64,000 bases of DNA. Source: Mycolicibacterium sp. lyk4-40-TYG-92. Lineage in GTDB: Bacteria > Actinomycetota > Actinomycetes > Mycobacteriales > Mycobacteriaceae. The DNA is taken from NCBI RefSeq assembly GCF_030209435.1, contig NZ_JARVRX010000007.1, positions 248,001-312,000 on the forward strand. The letters are read 5' to 3'. Below the pieces are notes generated by a model. The model worked only from the letters and a program-made list of their open reading frames with translations. It was not told the origin of the DNA and made no database searches. Shown in pieces: positions 1-10,076 of this stretch (the first letter of the stretch is position 1; each line of letters begins with the position of its first letter). A program made the translations under genes and the position numbers.

Positions 1-309
1 CGGCATGCGCTGTGCGGCCTGTATGACGGCATCAAGGATCACGCCACGGATTTCACCGTGGCAAATCTGGCCAGTGATGCGTTCCGCAAGCAGTTCGGTC
101 AGGCGGATGTGACGTCGATCGACAAGATCGTGATGCTGTCACCGAATCAGGCGCAGGTGCTGTTCACCATGAAGGTGGCGCCGTCAGGCCGGCTGCCGCG
201 CGGTTCGGGACCGAAGAACAACGAGTTCCAGGCTGTCGCCCAGCTGCTGGTGCAGCCGCGCGAGACCCTCGTCTGCTCGTACCTGCCGCGTCCGGCGGAC
301 TCCCTGTAG
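1..309 (+). CDS. 3' end of a conserved hypothetical protein (partial)
   Basis: The reading frame is open from the first base of the window to a TAG at 307-309, so the start lies upstream. The visible 102 residues begin RHALCGLYDG and contain no recognisable catalytic motif. The segment has a SIDKIVMLSPNQAQVLFTMKV stretch (alternating hydrophobic residues, probably beta strands) and ends in ADSL. By position next to the HesB gene it probably corresponds to the M. tuberculosis Rv2203-type conserved protein, which is inference from gene order only. It converges on the HesB/IscA gene with 26 bases between stops. A GTG at 58 could be mistaken for the start, but coding continues upstream of it. Confidence 0.6.
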   Translation, partial: RHALCGLYDGIKDHATDFTVANLASDAFRKQFGQADVTSIDKIVMLSPNQAQVLFTMKVAPSGRLPRGSGPKNNEFQAVAQLLVQPRETLVCSYLPRPADSL

Positions 310-335
310 GAGGCCGCCGGACGGACCCGGTTGTA

Positions 336-704
336 TCAGTTGAACGAATCGCCGCAGGCGCAGGAGCCGGTGGCGTTCGGGTTGTCGATGGTGAAGCCCT
401 GCTTCTCGATGGTGTCGACGAAGTCGATGGTCGCGCCCTGGACGTACGGGGCACTCATCCGGTCGACGGTCAGGTTGACGCCGCCGACGTTGGTGGTGAG
501 ATCACCATCGAGGGTGCGGTCATCGAAGAACAGGTTGTAACGCAGGCCGGCGCAGCCGCCCGGTTGCACGGCGATACGCAGCGCGAGGTCGTCACGGCCT
601 TCCTGATCCAGCAGGGCCTTGGCCTTGGCCGCGGCAGCGTCGGACAAGATCACGCCGTGGGTCTCGGTCGAGGTACCGGTGGTGGTCGCGTCCTCAACAG
701 TCAT
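336..704 (-). CDS. HesB/IscA/ErpA-family iron-sulfur cluster carrier
   Basis: The 122-residue protein has the A-type Fe-S carrier signature. Cys51 lies in PGGCAGLRY, and the C-terminal SCACGDSF supplies Cys115 and Cys117, giving the three conserved cysteines that bind an Fe-S cluster or iron for transfer to client apoproteins in the cytoplasm. Residues 1-16 are a Thr/Glu-rich tail without family conservation. The start ATG at 704 follows a purine-rich stretch. The gene lies 48 bases downstream of the glycerate kinase gene on the same strand and may be co-transcribed with it. Family assignment is firm. Which client enzymes it serves cannot be read from the sequence, but Fe-S enzymes such as LipA are encoded nearby. 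Confidence 0.93.
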   Translation of the reverse strand: MTVEDATTTGTSTETHGVILSDAAAAKAKALLDQEGRDDLALRIAVQPGGCAGLRYNLFFDDRTLDGDLTTNVGGVNLTVDRMSAPYVQGATIDFVDTIEKQGFTIDNPNATGSCACGDSFN

Positions 705-752
705 TGCATCTCCCTGGTGCGCACTCGATTGCCTGGCAATATCCAGGCACCA

Positions 753-1817
753 TCAACGGTACCTTGTCGGGCCGTTATTCCCGAGTTCAGCGGCTACGCC
801 CGCAGCTAACCCGGTGAGCTGGTTGGCCGCGTCGCCGATGGCGAGCTCCACCGAACCGGCGTGGTCGACGATCGAATGCGCAGCCGCGACGCCGGCGGTG
901 GCCAGTGCGGAGGGGTCCAACGTCACCTGCCCGGCCAGCACCAGCACCGGCGTGCCGCCGGCCTGGCCGACCAGGGCGCTGATCACCTTGCCGTGCAGCG
1001 ACTGGTCGTCGAACCGGCCCTCACCCGTGATGACCAGGTCCGCGGCAGCCAGGTCGGCAGCCAGCCCGGTGTGCGTGGCGATGACCGTCGCGCCCGATTC
1101 GCGGCGTCCGCCCAGCGCCAGCAGCGCCGCCCCCAGGCCGCCGGCGGCGCCGGCTCCCGGTTCGACGGCCACGTCGCGGCCGGCCACCGATTCGAGTTCA
1201 CGGGCCCACGCCGTGAGCCGCTGCTCCAGCAGCGCCACCGTGGCGGGATCGGCCCCCTTCTGCGGACCGAACACTGCGGCCGCGCCCATCGGCCCCAGCA
1301 GCGGGTGCTCGACGTCGGAGGCGACGATGACCTCGATGCCGGACAACCTCCGATGTGCCGACGTCAGCCCGCCCAGCGCCGCGACCAGCCCCTGGCCGCC
1401 GTCGGTGCACGAACTACCGCCGAGACCCACGACCACCGTCTGCGCCCCCGCGGTCAGCGCCGCGTCCACCAGTTGCCCGACCCCGAAGCTCGTGGCGTCG
1501 AGCGCGGTCCGCACCGTGGGCGGCCCGCCCAGCAGCGCCAGTCCGCACGCCTGCGCGCACTCGATGTACGCGGTGTCCCGGTGCAGGACCCAGTGCGCGG
1601 TGACGTCGCGATCCAGCGGGCCGCGCACCGTGGCCGTCTGCAGACCGCCCAGCCGTTCGGCCAGGACGTCGACGAAACCCGGGCCGCCATCGGACTGCGG
1701 GGCGAGCACCAGCGTGTCGCCCGGCCGCGCGGCGGCCCAGCCCGCGGCGATGGCCGCCGCGGCCTCCACGGCGGTGAGGCTGTCGCCGTAACAGTCGGGG
1801 GCGACCAGAACTCTCAT
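753..1817 (-). CDS. glycerate kinase (GlxK/GarK type)
   Basis: The 354-residue protein starts [23 protein letters not shown], the N-terminal signature of class II glycerate kinases, and contains the family blocks [10 protein letters not shown], a [14 protein letters not shown] glycine-rich segment and a [16 protein letters not shown] segment near residue 270. The family phosphorylates D-glycerate with ATP, feeding it into glycolysis or serine metabolism. The length is slightly short of the usual 370-380. The start codon ATG at 1817 is divergent from the DUF3043 gene (71 bases apart), so that gap probably holds both promoters. Expected to be cytoplasmic. The exact product (2- or 3-phosphoglycerate) cannot be told from sequence. 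Confidence 0.85.
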   Translation of the reverse strand: MRVLVAPDCYGDSLTAVEAAAAIAAGWAAARPGDTLVLAPQSDGGPGFVDVLAERLGGLQTATVRGPLDRDVTAHWVLHRDTAYIECAQACGLALLGGPPTVRTALDATSFGVGQLVDAALTAGAQTVVVGLGGSSCTDGGQGLVAALGGLTSAHRRLSGIEVIVASDVEHPLLGPMGAAAVFGPQKGADPATVALLEQRLTAWARELESVAGRDVAVEPGAGAAGGLGAALLALGGRRESGATVIATHTGLAADLAAADLVITGEGRFDDQSLHGKVISALVGQAGGTPVLVLAGQVTLDPSALATAGVAAAHSIVDHAGSVELAIGDAANQLTGLAAGVAAELGNNGPTRYR

Positions 1818-1888
1818 CGGAGCAGGTTAAGCCGCCCGCCGCTCGGGTGCATGACGGCCGACCGCGGCCGCCGAAGTAACCTGACACC

Positions 1889-2569
1889 GTGAATCTGCTG
1901 GGCCGCAAGAAGGACAACGCCGACTCCGGAGACGAGAGCGGCAATGCTGACGACGTCAGCTCGACAGTTGACTCGGGCGAGGACGCCGGGGTCCGCACCA
2001 CCGCGCCCAAGGGTCGCCCGACGCCCAAGCAGAGCGCGAACCGTAAGCGCGGCCCGGTCGCCCCGGCGCCGATGACGACGGCCGAGGCGCGCAAGCGCCG
2101 CAAGGAACTGCGCGACTCGAAGTCGAAGGAAGAGCGCAAGGCCGATCGCGTGGCCCGCCGCGCCGACATGGACGCGCGCCGCGCCAAGATGATGGCCGGC
2201 GACGAGGCCTACCTGCTGCCCCGCGACAAGGGCCCCGTCAAGCGCTACGTTCGCGACCTCGTCGATTCCCGGCGCAACGTGCTGGGGCTGTTCATGCCGT
2301 CGGCGCTGGTGCTGGTGTTCTTCATGATGGCGCTGCCGCCGGTGCAGACCCAGGGTCTGTTGTCGGTCGCGATGCTGGGCCTGATGGTGATCATGGCCGT
2401 CGACGGTGTGCTGCTCAGCCGGCGCATCAACAAGCGCGTGGACGCGAAGTTCCCGGGTAACACCGAAAGTGGTTGGAAGCTGGGCTTTTACGCATCCAGC
2501 CGGGCCTCGCAGCTGCGCCGGATGCGCGTGCCGAAGCCGCAGGTCAACCGCGGAGACAAGGTCGACTGA
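1889..2569 (+). CDS. DUF3043 membrane protein
   Basis: The 226-residue protein begins at a GTG. Its first about 105 residues are highly charged and probably disordered (many Lys/Arg/Asp, e.g. EARKRRKELRDSKSKEERK). Two hydrophobic segments follow around residues 133-150 (LFMPSALVLVFFMMALPP) and 155-175 (LLSVAMLGLMVIMAVDGVLL), then a basic tail. This is the DUF3043 architecture, conserved in actinobacteria next to cobalamin genes (Rv2206 in M. tuberculosis). Function is unknown. It heads a tight gene string: cobU starts five bases after its stop, so it is probably co-transcribed with cobU-cobT-cobS. Confidence 0.85.
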   Translation: MNLLGRKKDNADSGDESGNADDVSSTVDSGEDAGVRTTAPKGRPTPKQSANRKRGPVAPAPMTTAEARKRRKELRDSKSKEERKADRVARRADMDARRAKMMAGDEAYLLPRDKGPVKRYVRDLVDSRRNVLGLFMPSALVLVFFMMALPPVQTQGLLSVAMLGLMVIMAVDGVLLSRRINKRVDAKFPGNTESGWKLGFYASSRASQLRRMRVPKPQVNRGDKVD

Positions 2570-2574
2570 GCCCG

Positions 2575-3102
2575 GTGCGCACCCTGGTGCTCGGCGGCAT
2601 CCGGTCGGGAAAGTCGCAGTGGGCCGAGGATTGGATCACCCGCGCGGCGGGTCCGAGCGGCTCGGTGCGTTACGTCGCGACGGGGTCCGTCGACGGCGAC
2701 GCCGAGTTCGCGGCCCGGGTTTCGGCCCATCAGAACCGCCGACCGACACACTGGTCGACTGTCGAATCCGCCGACGTGGCACGCACCTTGCTCGCGACCA
2801 GCACGCCCACCATGGTCGATGACATCGGCGGATGGCTGGTCGCCGCAATGGACCGGCGCGCCGCCTGGACCGGCGGCTCGATCCAGGCCGATGTCGACGA
2901 ATTGGCTTCTGCGGTGCGCGAATTCACCGCGCCCCTGGCCCTGGTCAGCCCGGAGGTGGGACTGACCGTCGTCCCCGCCACGGAGTCGGGCCGCCGTTTC
3001 GCCGACCAACTGGGCTCAGTCAACCAGCGCCTGGCCGCGGTCTGCGAGCGCGTCGTGCTCGTGGTGGCCGGCCAGCCTCTCACCGTCAAGGAGCCCCGAT
3101 GA
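2575..3102 (+). CDS. cobU: adenosylcobinamide kinase / adenosylcobinamide-phosphate guanylyltransferase CobU
   Basis: The GTG at 2575 gives a 175-residue protein, the usual CobU length; a longer frame upstream would overlap the DUF3043 gene and lacks family similarity. The N-terminus [15 protein letters not shown] carries the P-loop GGxRSGKS, and [22 protein letters not shown] matches the downstream CobU core with the conserved histidine (the GMP-attachment site in the family). The C-terminus contains a [11 protein letters not shown] block. The enzyme phosphorylates adenosylcobinamide and transfers GMP to it. Its stop overlaps the cobT start (ATGA). In M. tuberculosis cobU is remote from cobT-cobS, so the grouping here is a difference from that genome. 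Confidence 0.93.
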   Translation: MRTLVLGGIRSGKSQWAEDWITRAAGPSGSVRYVATGSVDGDAEFAARVSAHQNRRPTHWSTVESADVARTLLATSTPTMVDDIGGWLVAAMDRRAAWTGGSIQADVDELASAVREFTAPLALVSPEVGLTVVPATESGRRFADQLGSVNQRLAAVCERVVLVVAGQPLTVKEPR

Positions 3103-4160
3103 GCGATCCCCGCGCCCAGTTCCCCGATCTCACCAAACCGGACGCCGACGTGCGGGAGGCCGCCCTCGCGCGTCAGAACACACTGACCAAGCCGCCGGGC
3201 TCGCTGGGACGCCTCGAGGATTTGTCGGTCTGGGTGTCGGCGTGCCAAGGCGTCTGTCCGCCAAAGCAATTCGAGCGCCCCCGCATCGTGGTGTTCGCCG
3301 GGGACCACGGGGTGACGGCATCCGGGGTCTCGGCGTTCCCGTCAGAGGTGACCGCGCAGATGGTGGCGAACTTCGACGCCGGCGGCGCCGCCATCAACGT
3401 GCTGGCCGAAGTGGCCGGCGCGACCGTGCGCGTGGCCGATATCGCGGTCGACGGCGAGGCCCACTCCCCTGCCATCGGCGCCCACAAGGTGCGGCGCGGC
3501 AGCGGGAACATCGCCGTCGAGGACGCCCTGTCGACCGAGGAGGCCGTCGCCGCGATCGCGGCGGGCCGCACCATCGCCGATCAGGAGGTCGACGCGGGCG
3601 CCGACCTGCTCATCGCCGGCGACATGGGCATCGGGAACACCACTCCGGCAACGACTCTGGTCGCAGCTTTGACGGCGTCCGAGCCCGTCGCCGTGGTGGG
3701 GCGCGGCACCGGCGTCGACGACGAGGGCTGGGCCCGCAAGACCGCGGCCATCCGCGACGCGCTGTTCCGCGCCCGTCAGGTCAAGGCCGATCCCGTTGCG
3801 CTGCTTGCCGTTTGCGGCGGTGCGGACCTGGCCGCCATGGCCGGCTTCCTGGCCCAGGCCGCCCTGCGGCGCACCCCGGTGCTGCTCGACGGCGTGGTGG
3901 TGACGGCGGCAGCACTGGTCGCCGACCGGCTGGCCCCCGGCGCGAAGGCCTGGTGGCAGGCCGGCCACCTGTCGACCGAACCCGCTCATGCGGTCGCACT
4001 GCAGCGGCTGCAGCTCACCCCGATCCTGGACCTCGGCATGCGTCTGGGCGAAGGCAGCGGCGCGGCGGTGGCGCTGCCGGTGCTGCGAGCCGCGGTTGCG
4101 ACGCTGGCGTCCATGGCCACGTTCGGCGAAGCGAACGTCACCGACAAACCGGCCCACTGA
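3099..4160 (+). CDS. cobT: nicotinate-nucleotide--dimethylbenzimidazole phosphoribosyltransferase CobT
   Basis: The 353-residue protein starts at the ATG that overlaps the cobU stop. Diagnostic segments are [13 protein letters not shown] near the N-terminus, [26 protein letters not shown], the [14 protein letters not shown] block, and the C-terminal [14 protein letters not shown] containing the catalytic glutamate. The enzyme makes alpha-ribazole 5'-phosphate from dimethylbenzimidazole and nicotinate mononucleotide, the lower-ligand activation step of cobalamin assembly. It is followed after five bases by cobS, so cobU-cobT-cobS act consecutively in nucleotide-loop assembly and are very probably one transcript. 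The larger frame starting at 2832 is rejected because its extra N-terminus is antisense-like and lies inside cobU. Confidence 0.97.
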   Translation: MSDPRAQFPDLTKPDADVREAALARQNTLTKPPGSLGRLEDLSVWVSACQGVCPPKQFERPRIVVFAGDHGVTASGVSAFPSEVTAQMVANFDAGGAAINVLAEVAGATVRVADIAVDGEAHSPAIGAHKVRRGSGNIAVEDALSTEEAVAAIAAGRTIADQEVDAGADLLIAGDMGIGNTTPATTLVAALTASEPVAVVGRGTGVDDEGWARKTAAIRDALFRARQVKADPVALLAVCGGADLAAMAGFLAQAALRRTPVLLDGVVVTAAALVADRLAPGAKAWWQAGHLSTEPAHAVALQRLQLTPILDLGMRLGEGSGAAVALPVLRAAVATLASMATFGEANVTDKPAH

Positions 4161-4165
4161 CAATT

Positions 4166-4888
4166 GTGATCGGTTTCCTCGCTTCGGCTTTAGCGTTCAG
4201 CACCGTCCTCCCGGTGCGCAGTGACAAGCCGTTCGGCCGGGGCACGCTGACCGCGCTTCCGGTGGTGGGTGTCATCCTCGGCGGCATCGCCGCGGCCGTC
4301 GTGTGGGGCGTCGGGCACGTGTATGCCACCGGCCCGCTCGCCGGGCTGCTCGCGGTGGCAGTGCTACTCCTTCTGACCCGCGGCCTGCACCTCGACGGGC
4401 TGTCGGACACCGTCGACGGTCTCGGCTGTTACGGACCACCCGAGCGGGCCCTGGCCGTCATGCGCGGCGGCACCGCCGGCCCGTTCGGCGTCGCCGCGAT
4501 CGTGGTGACGATCGGCGCGCAGAGCATGACATTCGCGGCGCTGAGCCCGGTGGCGGTCGTCGTCGCCGTCACGGCGGGCCGCGTGGCCGCGCTGGCCGCC
4601 TGCCGTACGTCGGTACCAGCCGCTCCGGGCAGCACGCTGGGTGCGCTGGTCGCCGGTAGCCAACCGGTGTGGGTGGTCGCGGCGTGGACGGTGGCGGTGG
4701 CCGCCGGGTCCGCATGGGCGACGCCGCGACTGTGGCAGGGCCCGGTGGTCGTCGTCCTCGCACTGGCCGTCGCCGCGCTTCTCGTGGCGCACTGCGTCCG
4801 CCGGTTCGGCGGGATCACCGGCGACGTCCTGGGGGCAGCCGTCGAAATCACGACGACGCTGACCGCGCTGGGGCTGGCTGCCCACTAG
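4166..4888 (+). CDS. cobS: adenosylcobinamide-GDP ribazoletransferase (cobalamin synthase) CobS
   Basis: The GTG at 4166 gives a 240-residue integral membrane protein. The signature is [16 protein letters not shown] near residue 75, the acidic motif of the CobS/CobV family, with [13 protein letters not shown] after it. Several hydrophobic segments cover most of the rest (for example [20 protein letters not shown] and [14 protein letters not shown]). The enzyme joins adenosylcobinamide-GDP to alpha-ribazole (phosphate) at the membrane, the last assembly step of the lower loop. It closes the cob operon and is followed directly by a long imperfect hairpin. A longer in-frame extension reaching back to 3242 lies within cobT and is not credible. 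Confidence 0.95.
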   Translation: MIGFLASALAFSTVLPVRSDKPFGRGTLTALPVVGVILGGIAAAVVWGVGHVYATGPLAGLLAVAVLLLLTRGLHLDGLSDTVDGLGCYGPPERALAVMRGGTAGPFGVAAIVVTIGAQSMTFAALSPVAVVVAVTAGRVAALAACRTSVPAAPGSTLGALVAGSQPVWVVAAWTVAVAAGSAWATPRLWQGPVVVVLALAVAALLVAHCVRRFGGITGDVLGAAVEITTTLTALGLAAH

Positions 4889-4894
4889 CCGCCG

Positions 4895-4947
4895 AGTGTG
4901 GGATTGTGTCCCAAAAATCAGCTGAAGTTGACACACAACCCCACACT
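4895..4947. terminator. bidirectional hairpin between convergent cobS and ilvE
   Basis: The arms AGTGTGGGATTGTGT (4895-4909) and ACACAACCCCACACT (4933-4947) pair over 15 positions with one mismatch. The gap between the convergent stops (4889-4952) is almost filled by this element. There is no long U-tract, as is common for mycobacterial terminators. The loop carries AAAAATCAGCTGAAGTTG, a near match to the loop of the hairpin at 32581-32628. Confidence 0.7.
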
Positions 4948-4952
4948 TGGCG

Positions 4953-6071
4953 TCAGCCCAAGCGGGTCATCCAGTTGTGGGTGTCGGCGAAGGTGCCGCG
5001 CTGAATGCCCGTCAGAGTGTCGCGCAGCGCCATGGTGACCTCACCGGGCTGGCCGTCGCCGATGGTGAACTCGCCCGCCGATTCGCCTTGCCCGTACTTG
5101 ACGTGCGCCACCGGTGTGATGACGGCCGCGGTACCGCAGGCGAACACCTCGGTGATCTCCCCCGCGGCGGCGCCCTTCTGCCACTCGTCGATATCGATCT
5201 TGCGTTCCTCGACGGCGAAGCCGGCGTCAACCGCCAACTGCAGCAACGAATCCCGCGTGATGCCGGGCAGCAGTGAGCCGGACAGTTCCGGGGTGACCAG
5301 GCGCGCCGAACCACCACTGCCGAACACGAAGAACAGGTTCATGCCACCCATTTCCTCGACGTACCGGCGCTCGATGGCGTCCAGCCAGACCACCTGGTCG
5401 CAACCCATCTCGGCGGCCTGCGCCTGCGCGAGCAGCGAGGCGGCGTAGTTGCCACCGAACTTGGCCGCACCGGTGCCGCCGGGGCTCGCCCGCACATACT
5501 CGGTGGACAGGTAGACCGACACCGGCTTGATGCCGCCCTTGAAGTACGCACCGGCCGGCGAGCCGATCACGAGGTAGCGGTATTCGTTGGCCGGCCGCAC
5601 GCCCAGGCCCGGCTCGGTGGCGATGATGAACGGCCGCAGATACAGCGACGCCTCACCACCGGCGGCCGGCACCCACTCGTTGTCGACGGCGATCAGCTGC
5701 CGCAGCGACTCGACGAAGACGTCCTCGGGCAGCTCCGGGATGGCCAGGCGTCGACACGACGACTGCAGCCGGGCGGCGTTGGCCTCCGGACGGAACGACA
5801 CGATCGAGCCGTCGTTCCAGCGATACGCCTTCAGACCCTCGAAGACTTCCTGCGCGTAATGCAGGACGATGGCCGACGGGTCCAGCTCGATGGGCCCGTA
5901 CTCGGTGACCCGGGCGTCGTGCCAGCCGCGATCGACGGTGTAGTCGATGGACACCATGTGGTCGGTGTGGAACCGCCCGAATCCGGGGTCGGCCAGAACC
6001 TGAGTCCTTACCTCGTCGCTCGCCGGATTGGTCGCGCGCGAAACGGTGAATTCGAGGGGGCCATCGGTCAT
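4953..6071 (-). CDS. ilvE: branched-chain amino acid aminotransferase IlvE
   Basis: The 372-residue protein is a fold-type IV PLP aminotransferase. Lys204, in [16 protein letters not shown], is the expected Schiff-base lysine, and [16 protein letters not shown] is the glutamate block that contacts the cofactor. The N-terminus [18 protein letters not shown] and the [13 protein letters not shown] segment match eukaryotic/actinobacterial BCATs. It interconverts leucine, isoleucine and valine with their 2-oxo acids using glutamate/2-oxoglutarate. The start is an ATG at 6071. The gene stands 83 bases downstream of gcvT in the same direction and converges on cobS. No attenuator is evident, and the assignment is secure by length and motifs. 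Confidence 0.97.
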   Translation of the reverse strand: MTDGPLEFTVSRATNPASDEVRTQVLADPGFGRFHTDHMVSIDYTVDRGWHDARVTEYGPIELDPSAIVLHYAQEVFEGLKAYRWNDGSIVSFRPEANAARLQSSCRRLAIPELPEDVFVESLRQLIAVDNEWVPAAGGEASLYLRPFIIATEPGLGVRPANEYRYLVIGSPAGAYFKGGIKPVSVYLSTEYVRASPGGTGAAKFGGNYAASLLAQAQAAEMGCDQVVWLDAIERRYVEEMGGMNLFFVFGSGGSARLVTPELSGSLLPGITRDSLLQLAVDAGFAVEERKIDIDEWQKGAAAGEITEVFACGTAAVITPVAHVKYGQGESAGEFTIGDGQPGEVTMALRDTLTGIQRGTFADTHNWMTRLG

Positions 6072-6154
6072 ATGCCGATTGTATCGCCCGTGGCTATCAC
6101 GTTTTCCCGTCGCTCCGCTCGCCCCGACCGGGTTCCCCGTGGCCCGCTCGACCC

Positions 6155-7249
6155 CTACCGCGTCTTCGCCGCCACGAACGGCGGGGCCACCACCTCACAC
6201 TCGAGTGCCCGGCCGCGGACGTCGACGGTCACCCGCGCGCCGTCGGCGATGTCGGCGTCGGTGTCGAGCAGCGCCAGCGCGATGCCGACCTTGAGGCTCG
6301 GCGAGAAGGTGCCCGACGTCGTGATGCCGACCGGCTTGCCGCCATCGAGAACCGTGAGGTCGGCGCGCAGCACGCCACGTCCGACGGCCTTGAGACCGCG
6401 CAGTGTCCGCTTGGGGCCGGCTTCCTTCTCCGCGAGCAGGGCCTCGCGGCCCCAGAACGCGTCCTTCTTCCAGCCGATGGCCCAGCCACAGCGCGCCTGC
6501 AGCGGCGAAATATCCAGCGACAGTTCATGTCCGTGCAGCGGATAGCCCATCTCGGTCCGCAGGGTGTCGCGCGAGCCCAGCCCGGCGAGTTCCCCGCCGG
6601 CGTCCTTCACCGCGGCCACGAGCGCGTCGAATACGACGCCCGCGCGGTCCCACTCGGGCAGCAGTTCGTAGCCGTGCTCGCCGGTGTAGCCGGTGCGGCA
6701 CACCCGGACCGGGACGCCGTCGTATTCGGCGTCGGCGTAGCCCATGTAGTCCATGTCGGTCGGCAGCCCGAGCGCGGTGAGCACCTCGGTGGACTTCGGT
6801 CCCTGCACGGCCAGCACGGCGTAGGAGCGGTGCTCGTCGGTGATGGTCAGCTCGGGCGGGGCGACGCGCTGCAGCTCGGCGACCACGGCGGCGGTGTTCG
6901 CCGCGTTGGGCACCAGGAAGATCTCGTCGTCGGAGACGTAGTAGGCGATCAGGTCGTCGATGACGCCGCCGGATTCGTTGCAGCACAACGTGTATTGCGC
7001 CTTACCCGGCCCGATGCGGCGCAGGTCGTTGGTGAACGCGGAGTTGACGAACTCGGCGGCGCCGGGGCCGCGAACCAGGGCCTTGCCGAGGTGGCTGACG
7101 TCGAACAGGCCGACGCTCTCGCGGGTGGCGTTGTGCTCGGCCACGGTGCCGGCGTAGGACACCGGCATCAACCAGCCGCCGAATTCGGCGAAACTCGCCC
7201 CGAGTTCGCGGTGACGGTCTTCCAGCGGGCCCTGCAACAGTTCGCTCAC
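6155..7249 (-). CDS. gcvT: glycine cleavage system aminomethyltransferase (T protein) GcvT
   Basis: The GTG at 7249 gives [30 protein letters not shown], matching the mycobacterial GcvT N-terminus. A TTG at 7258 would add three residues. Family blocks include [38 protein letters not shown] (the conserved aspartate region of the folate site), [11 protein letters not shown] and [18 protein letters not shown]. The T protein releases ammonia from the aminomethyl group carried on the lipoylated H protein and transfers the carbon to tetrahydrofolate. The H and P proteins are not in this window. No glycine riboswitch is visible in the 7250-7363 leader. It is in the same direction as ilvE. Confidence 0.96.
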   Translation of the reverse strand: MSELLQGPLEDRHRELGASFAEFGGWLMPVSYAGTVAEHNATRESVGLFDVSHLGKALVRGPGAAEFVNSAFTNDLRRIGPGKAQYTLCCNESGGVIDDLIAYYVSDDEIFLVPNAANTAAVVAELQRVAPPELTITDEHRSYAVLAVQGPKSTEVLTALGLPTDMDYMGYADAEYDGVPVRVCRTGYTGEHGYELLPEWDRAGVVFDALVAAVKDAGGELAGLGSRDTLRTEMGYPLHGHELSLDISPLQARCGWAIGWKKDAFWGREALLAEKEAGPKRTLRGLKAVGRGVLRADLTVLDGGKPVGITTSGTFSPSLKVGIALALLDTDADIADGARVTVDVRGRALECEVVAPPFVAAKTR

Positions 7250-7363
7250 GGCCAGCAAGCCTAGTGCTTGTGCGTCGGATAGCAGTCAGCATGTGGCGGC
7301 AATCTGGGCGCTGTCGACGGTCAGATCGCCCGCCGTCCGCCCGCTAGCTGGCAGACTCATCTC

Positions 7364-8473
7364 GTGGTCGATTTCGACGCATTGGAGGCGGCGGGCATCG
7401 CCGATGCGCGTCGGCGCGCGCCACTCATCGAGTACCTGGACAGCCTGGGCTTCACCGCGGAGCAGATGGTCGCGGCCGAGCGCCAGGGCCGGTTGTTCGG
7501 CTTGGCCGGCGACGCCGTGCAGTGGTCGGGGCAACCCAGCCACAGCCTGAAGGCCGCCGCCGAAGCACTCGGATTGCCGCTCACAGACGTCGAACAGGCC
7601 TGGTCCGTGCTGGGCCTGACGGTCGCCGACCCGGATACGCCGACGCTCACCGACAACGACATCGAGGCGCTGCGCACCTGGGCCGATCTGCGGACCGCGC
7701 TCGGCGACGACGCGGCGCGGGGCTTCCTCCGAGTGATCGGTGCGAGCGTGGCGCGTGTGGCGGAGGCGCTGGCGTCGATGAGCCGTGCCGGCTTGCCGGA
7801 GCTCGATCTGGCCCACAGCCACGACGAGCTCGTCACCGCGCAGGCCTACCGGTCGGCGGCCACCTTCGTTCCGCGCATCGGCGGCATGATCGACTCCTTC
7901 CACCGTCACCATTTGTTCGCTGCCCGAACGTATTTCGACGCCGTCGTCCACCACGAGTCATCGACATTGGACTGCGGCGTCGGGTTTGCCGACCTGTCCA
8001 ATTTCACGCAGCTCACGCAGCGGCTGTCACCAGCCGATCTGACGAGCCTGCTGGGCGAGTTCAATGCCATCACCAATGATGTGGTGCACGCCAACGGCGG
8101 CCGGGTGGTCAAGTTCATCGGGGATGCGGTGATGTGGGTCAGCGCGACACCGAAGGCGCTGGCGCGGGTCGCGCTCGACCTGGTGCACCACCCCCGGCCG
8201 AAGATGGCGCACATCAGTGTGCGCGCCGGCCTGAGCTTCGGGTCGGTGGTGGCCACCGGTGGCGATTACTTCGGCAATCCGGTGAACCTGGCGGCCCGAC
8301 TGGTGGCCGCGGCCGAGCCCGGGCAGATTCTGGTGGCCGCGCCCTGGTACGACATGCCCGGCAAATGGCCGGTCGCGCCGCGGGAGCCGTTGGTGCTCAA
8401 GGGCTTCAACGACCCGGTGACCGCGTTCGAGGTATGCCCCGAGGCTGAGCGGGCGGCCCGGCAGGCACAGTGA
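7364..8473 (+). CDS. class III adenylate cyclase (Rv2212-type)
   Basis: The 369-residue protein has an N-terminal alpha-helical regulatory region (residues 1-195) with no membrane segment and a C-terminal cyclase homology domain (about 200-345). The metal-binding aspartates are Asp210 in VGFADLSNF and Asp254 in KFIGDAVMW. Lys250 fits the adenine-selecting lysine, and Asn308 and Arg312 in NPVNLAARL are the transition-state pair, so a full active site is present and cAMP production is expected from a homodimer. Its domain layout matches mycobacterial Rv2212, a cytosolic cyclase responsive to pH and fatty acids in published work. The start is a GTG at 7364, and the stop overlaps an alternative GTG of the following aminopeptidase gene. 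Confidence 0.92.
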   Translation: MVDFDALEAAGIADARRRAPLIEYLDSLGFTAEQMVAAERQGRLFGLAGDAVQWSGQPSHSLKAAAEALGLPLTDVEQAWSVLGLTVADPDTPTLTDNDIEALRTWADLRTALGDDAARGFLRVIGASVARVAEALASMSRAGLPELDLAHSHDELVTAQAYRSAATFVPRIGGMIDSFHRHHLFAARTYFDAVVHHESSTLDCGVGFADLSNFTQLTQRLSPADLTSLLGEFNAITNDVVHANGGRVVKFIGDAVMWVSATPKALARVALDLVHHPRPKMAHISVRAGLSFGSVVATGGDYFGNPVNLAARLVAAAEPGQILVAAPWYDMPGKWPVAPREPLVLKGFNDPVTAFEVCPEAERAARQAQ

Positions 8474-8487
8474 CTAGGGTGGGCCTG

Positions 8488-9993
8488 GTGAGCAGCGCAC
8501 CCGGTTACCAGTCCCCCGCCGTCACCGTCGCATCCGCCCTGCCGTCCGATCTGGACGCCGCGGTGCTGATCGTGCCGGTCATCACCGGCGAGAACGACGA
8601 GGCCACGGTCGTGGCCAACCCGTTCCTGGACGCCGAGGCCACCGGTGAGATCGAGGTGGCACTCAAGACCCTGGGCGCGAAGGGCTCGACCGAGCAGCTG
8701 ACCCGCGTGCTCGTCCCGTCGCTGCCGGTGGCCAGCGTGCTGGCCGTCGGTCTCGGCAAGGACCGCGACGAGTGGCCGGCCGACGTCGTCCGCCGCGCCG
8801 CGGGCGTGGCGGCGCGCTCGCTCAACGGGACCGAGACCGTCGTGACGACACTGTCCGAACTGGATGTGGCGGCAGCTGTCGAGGGCCTGATCCTCGGTGC
8901 CTACCGCTTCTCCGAATTCCGCAGCGCGAAGACCGCCCCGAAAGAGGCGGGCCTGACCGCCCTCACGGTTCTGTCGACAGCAGATGACGCCGAGATCGCC
9001 GCGGCCCGGGGCGTCGACGTGGCCACTGCCGTCGCGACCGCCCGCGATTTCGTCAACACCCCGCCGAGCCACCTGTACCCGGGTGAATTCGCCAAGCGCG
9101 CAAAGGCTTTGGGAAAGTCGGCGGGCCTCGAGGTCGAGGTGCTGGGCAAGAAGGAACTGGAGGACGCCGGCTTCGGCGGCATCGTGGGCGTCGGCAAGGG
9201 CTCGTCCCGCGGGCCGCGCCTGGTGCGGCTGACCTATCGCTCCGGCAAGAAGAACGCCAAGAAGGTGGCGCTGGTGGGCAAGGGCATCACCTTCGACACC
9301 GGCGGCATCTCGATCAAGCCGGCCGCCAACATGCACCACATGACGTCCGATATGGGCGGTGCCGCGGCCGTCATCGCGACCGTCGTGTTGGCGGCGCGCC
9401 AGCAGCTGCCGGTCGACGTCATCGCGACAGTGCCGATGGCCGAGAACATGCCGTCGTCGACGGCGCAGCGGCCCGGCGACGTCCTGACCCAGTACGGCGG
9501 CACCACCATCGAGGTCCTCAACACCGACGCCGAGGGCCGCCTGATCCTGGCCGACGCCATCGTCCGCGCGTGCGAGGACAACCCCGACTACCTGATCGAG
9601 ACGTCGACCCTGACGGGCGCGCAGCTCGTGGCGCTCGGCGCGCGCACCCCCGGCGTCATGGGCAGCGACGAGTTCCGCGACCGGGTGGCCGCGCGGTCGC
9701 AGGAGGTCGGCGAGAACGCCTGGGCGATGCCGCTGCCGGAAGAATTGAAGGACGACCTCAAGTCCTCCGTGGCCGACCTGGCGAATGTCAGCGGCGCACG
9801 CAACGCCGGCATGCTGGTGGCCGGGGTGTACCTGCGCGAGTTCGTCGCCGACGGCGTGCAGTGGGCGCACCTCGATGTCGCCGGCCCGGCCTACAACACC
9901 GGCGGCCCCTGGGGCTACACCGGTAAGGGCGGCACCGGCGTCCCGACGCGGACCATGTTCGCCGTGCTGGAGGACATCGCGAAGAACGGCTGA
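8488..9993 (+). CDS. pepB: leucyl aminopeptidase (M17 family) PepB/PepA
   Basis: The C-terminal half carries the M17 catalytic core: [19 protein letters not shown] (metal-binding lysine and aspartate), [14 protein letters not shown], and [13 protein letters not shown] with the paired acidic ligands and catalytic arginine. These di-metal exopeptidases remove N-terminal residues from peptides in the cytoplasm as hexamers. I place the start at the GTG at 8488 ([14 protein letters not shown], 501 residues), which fits homologues best. A GTG at 8470 overlapping the cyclase stop would give 507 residues. The gene follows the cyclase closely enough for co-transcription. The N-terminal domain (about 1-180) is less conserved, as usual for the family. 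Confidence 0.94.
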   Translation: MSSAPGYQSPAVTVASALPSDLDAAVLIVPVITGENDEATVVANPFLDAEATGEIEVALKTLGAKGSTEQLTRVLVPSLPVASVLAVGLGKDRDEWPADVVRRAAGVAARSLNGTETVVTTLSELDVAAAVEGLILGAYRFSEFRSAKTAPKEAGLTALTVLSTADDAEIAAARGVDVATAVATARDFVNTPPSHLYPGEFAKRAKALGKSAGLEVEVLGKKELEDAGFGGIVGVGKGSSRGPRLVRLTYRSGKKNAKKVALVGKGITFDTGGISIKPAANMHHMTSDMGGAAAVIATVVLAARQQLPVDVIATVPMAENMPSSTAQRPGDVLTQYGGTTIEVLNTDAEGRLILADAIVRACEDNPDYLIETSTLTGAQLVALGARTPGVMGSDEFRDRVAARSQEVGENAWAMPLPEELKDDLKSSVADLANVSGARNAGMLVAGVYLREFVADGVQWAHLDVAGPAYNTGGPWGYTGKGGTGVPTRTMFAVLEDIAKNG

Positions 9994-10076
9994 CCGTCCG
10001 CCGATGCGGTAGCTGGGTGCGCGCCAGTTACCGCATTTTTGCAGTGCCATTCGCCACGTCGGCGTACTTTTCCTGC

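Noticed and set aside
2570..2575. Cobalamin riboswitch before cobU
   Set aside because: The gap between the DUF3043 stop and the cobU start is five bases; no room for a leader.
7250..7363. Glycine riboswitch before gcvT
   Set aside because: The leader is about 110 bases shared with a divergent cyclase gene and lacks a tandem aptamer pattern.
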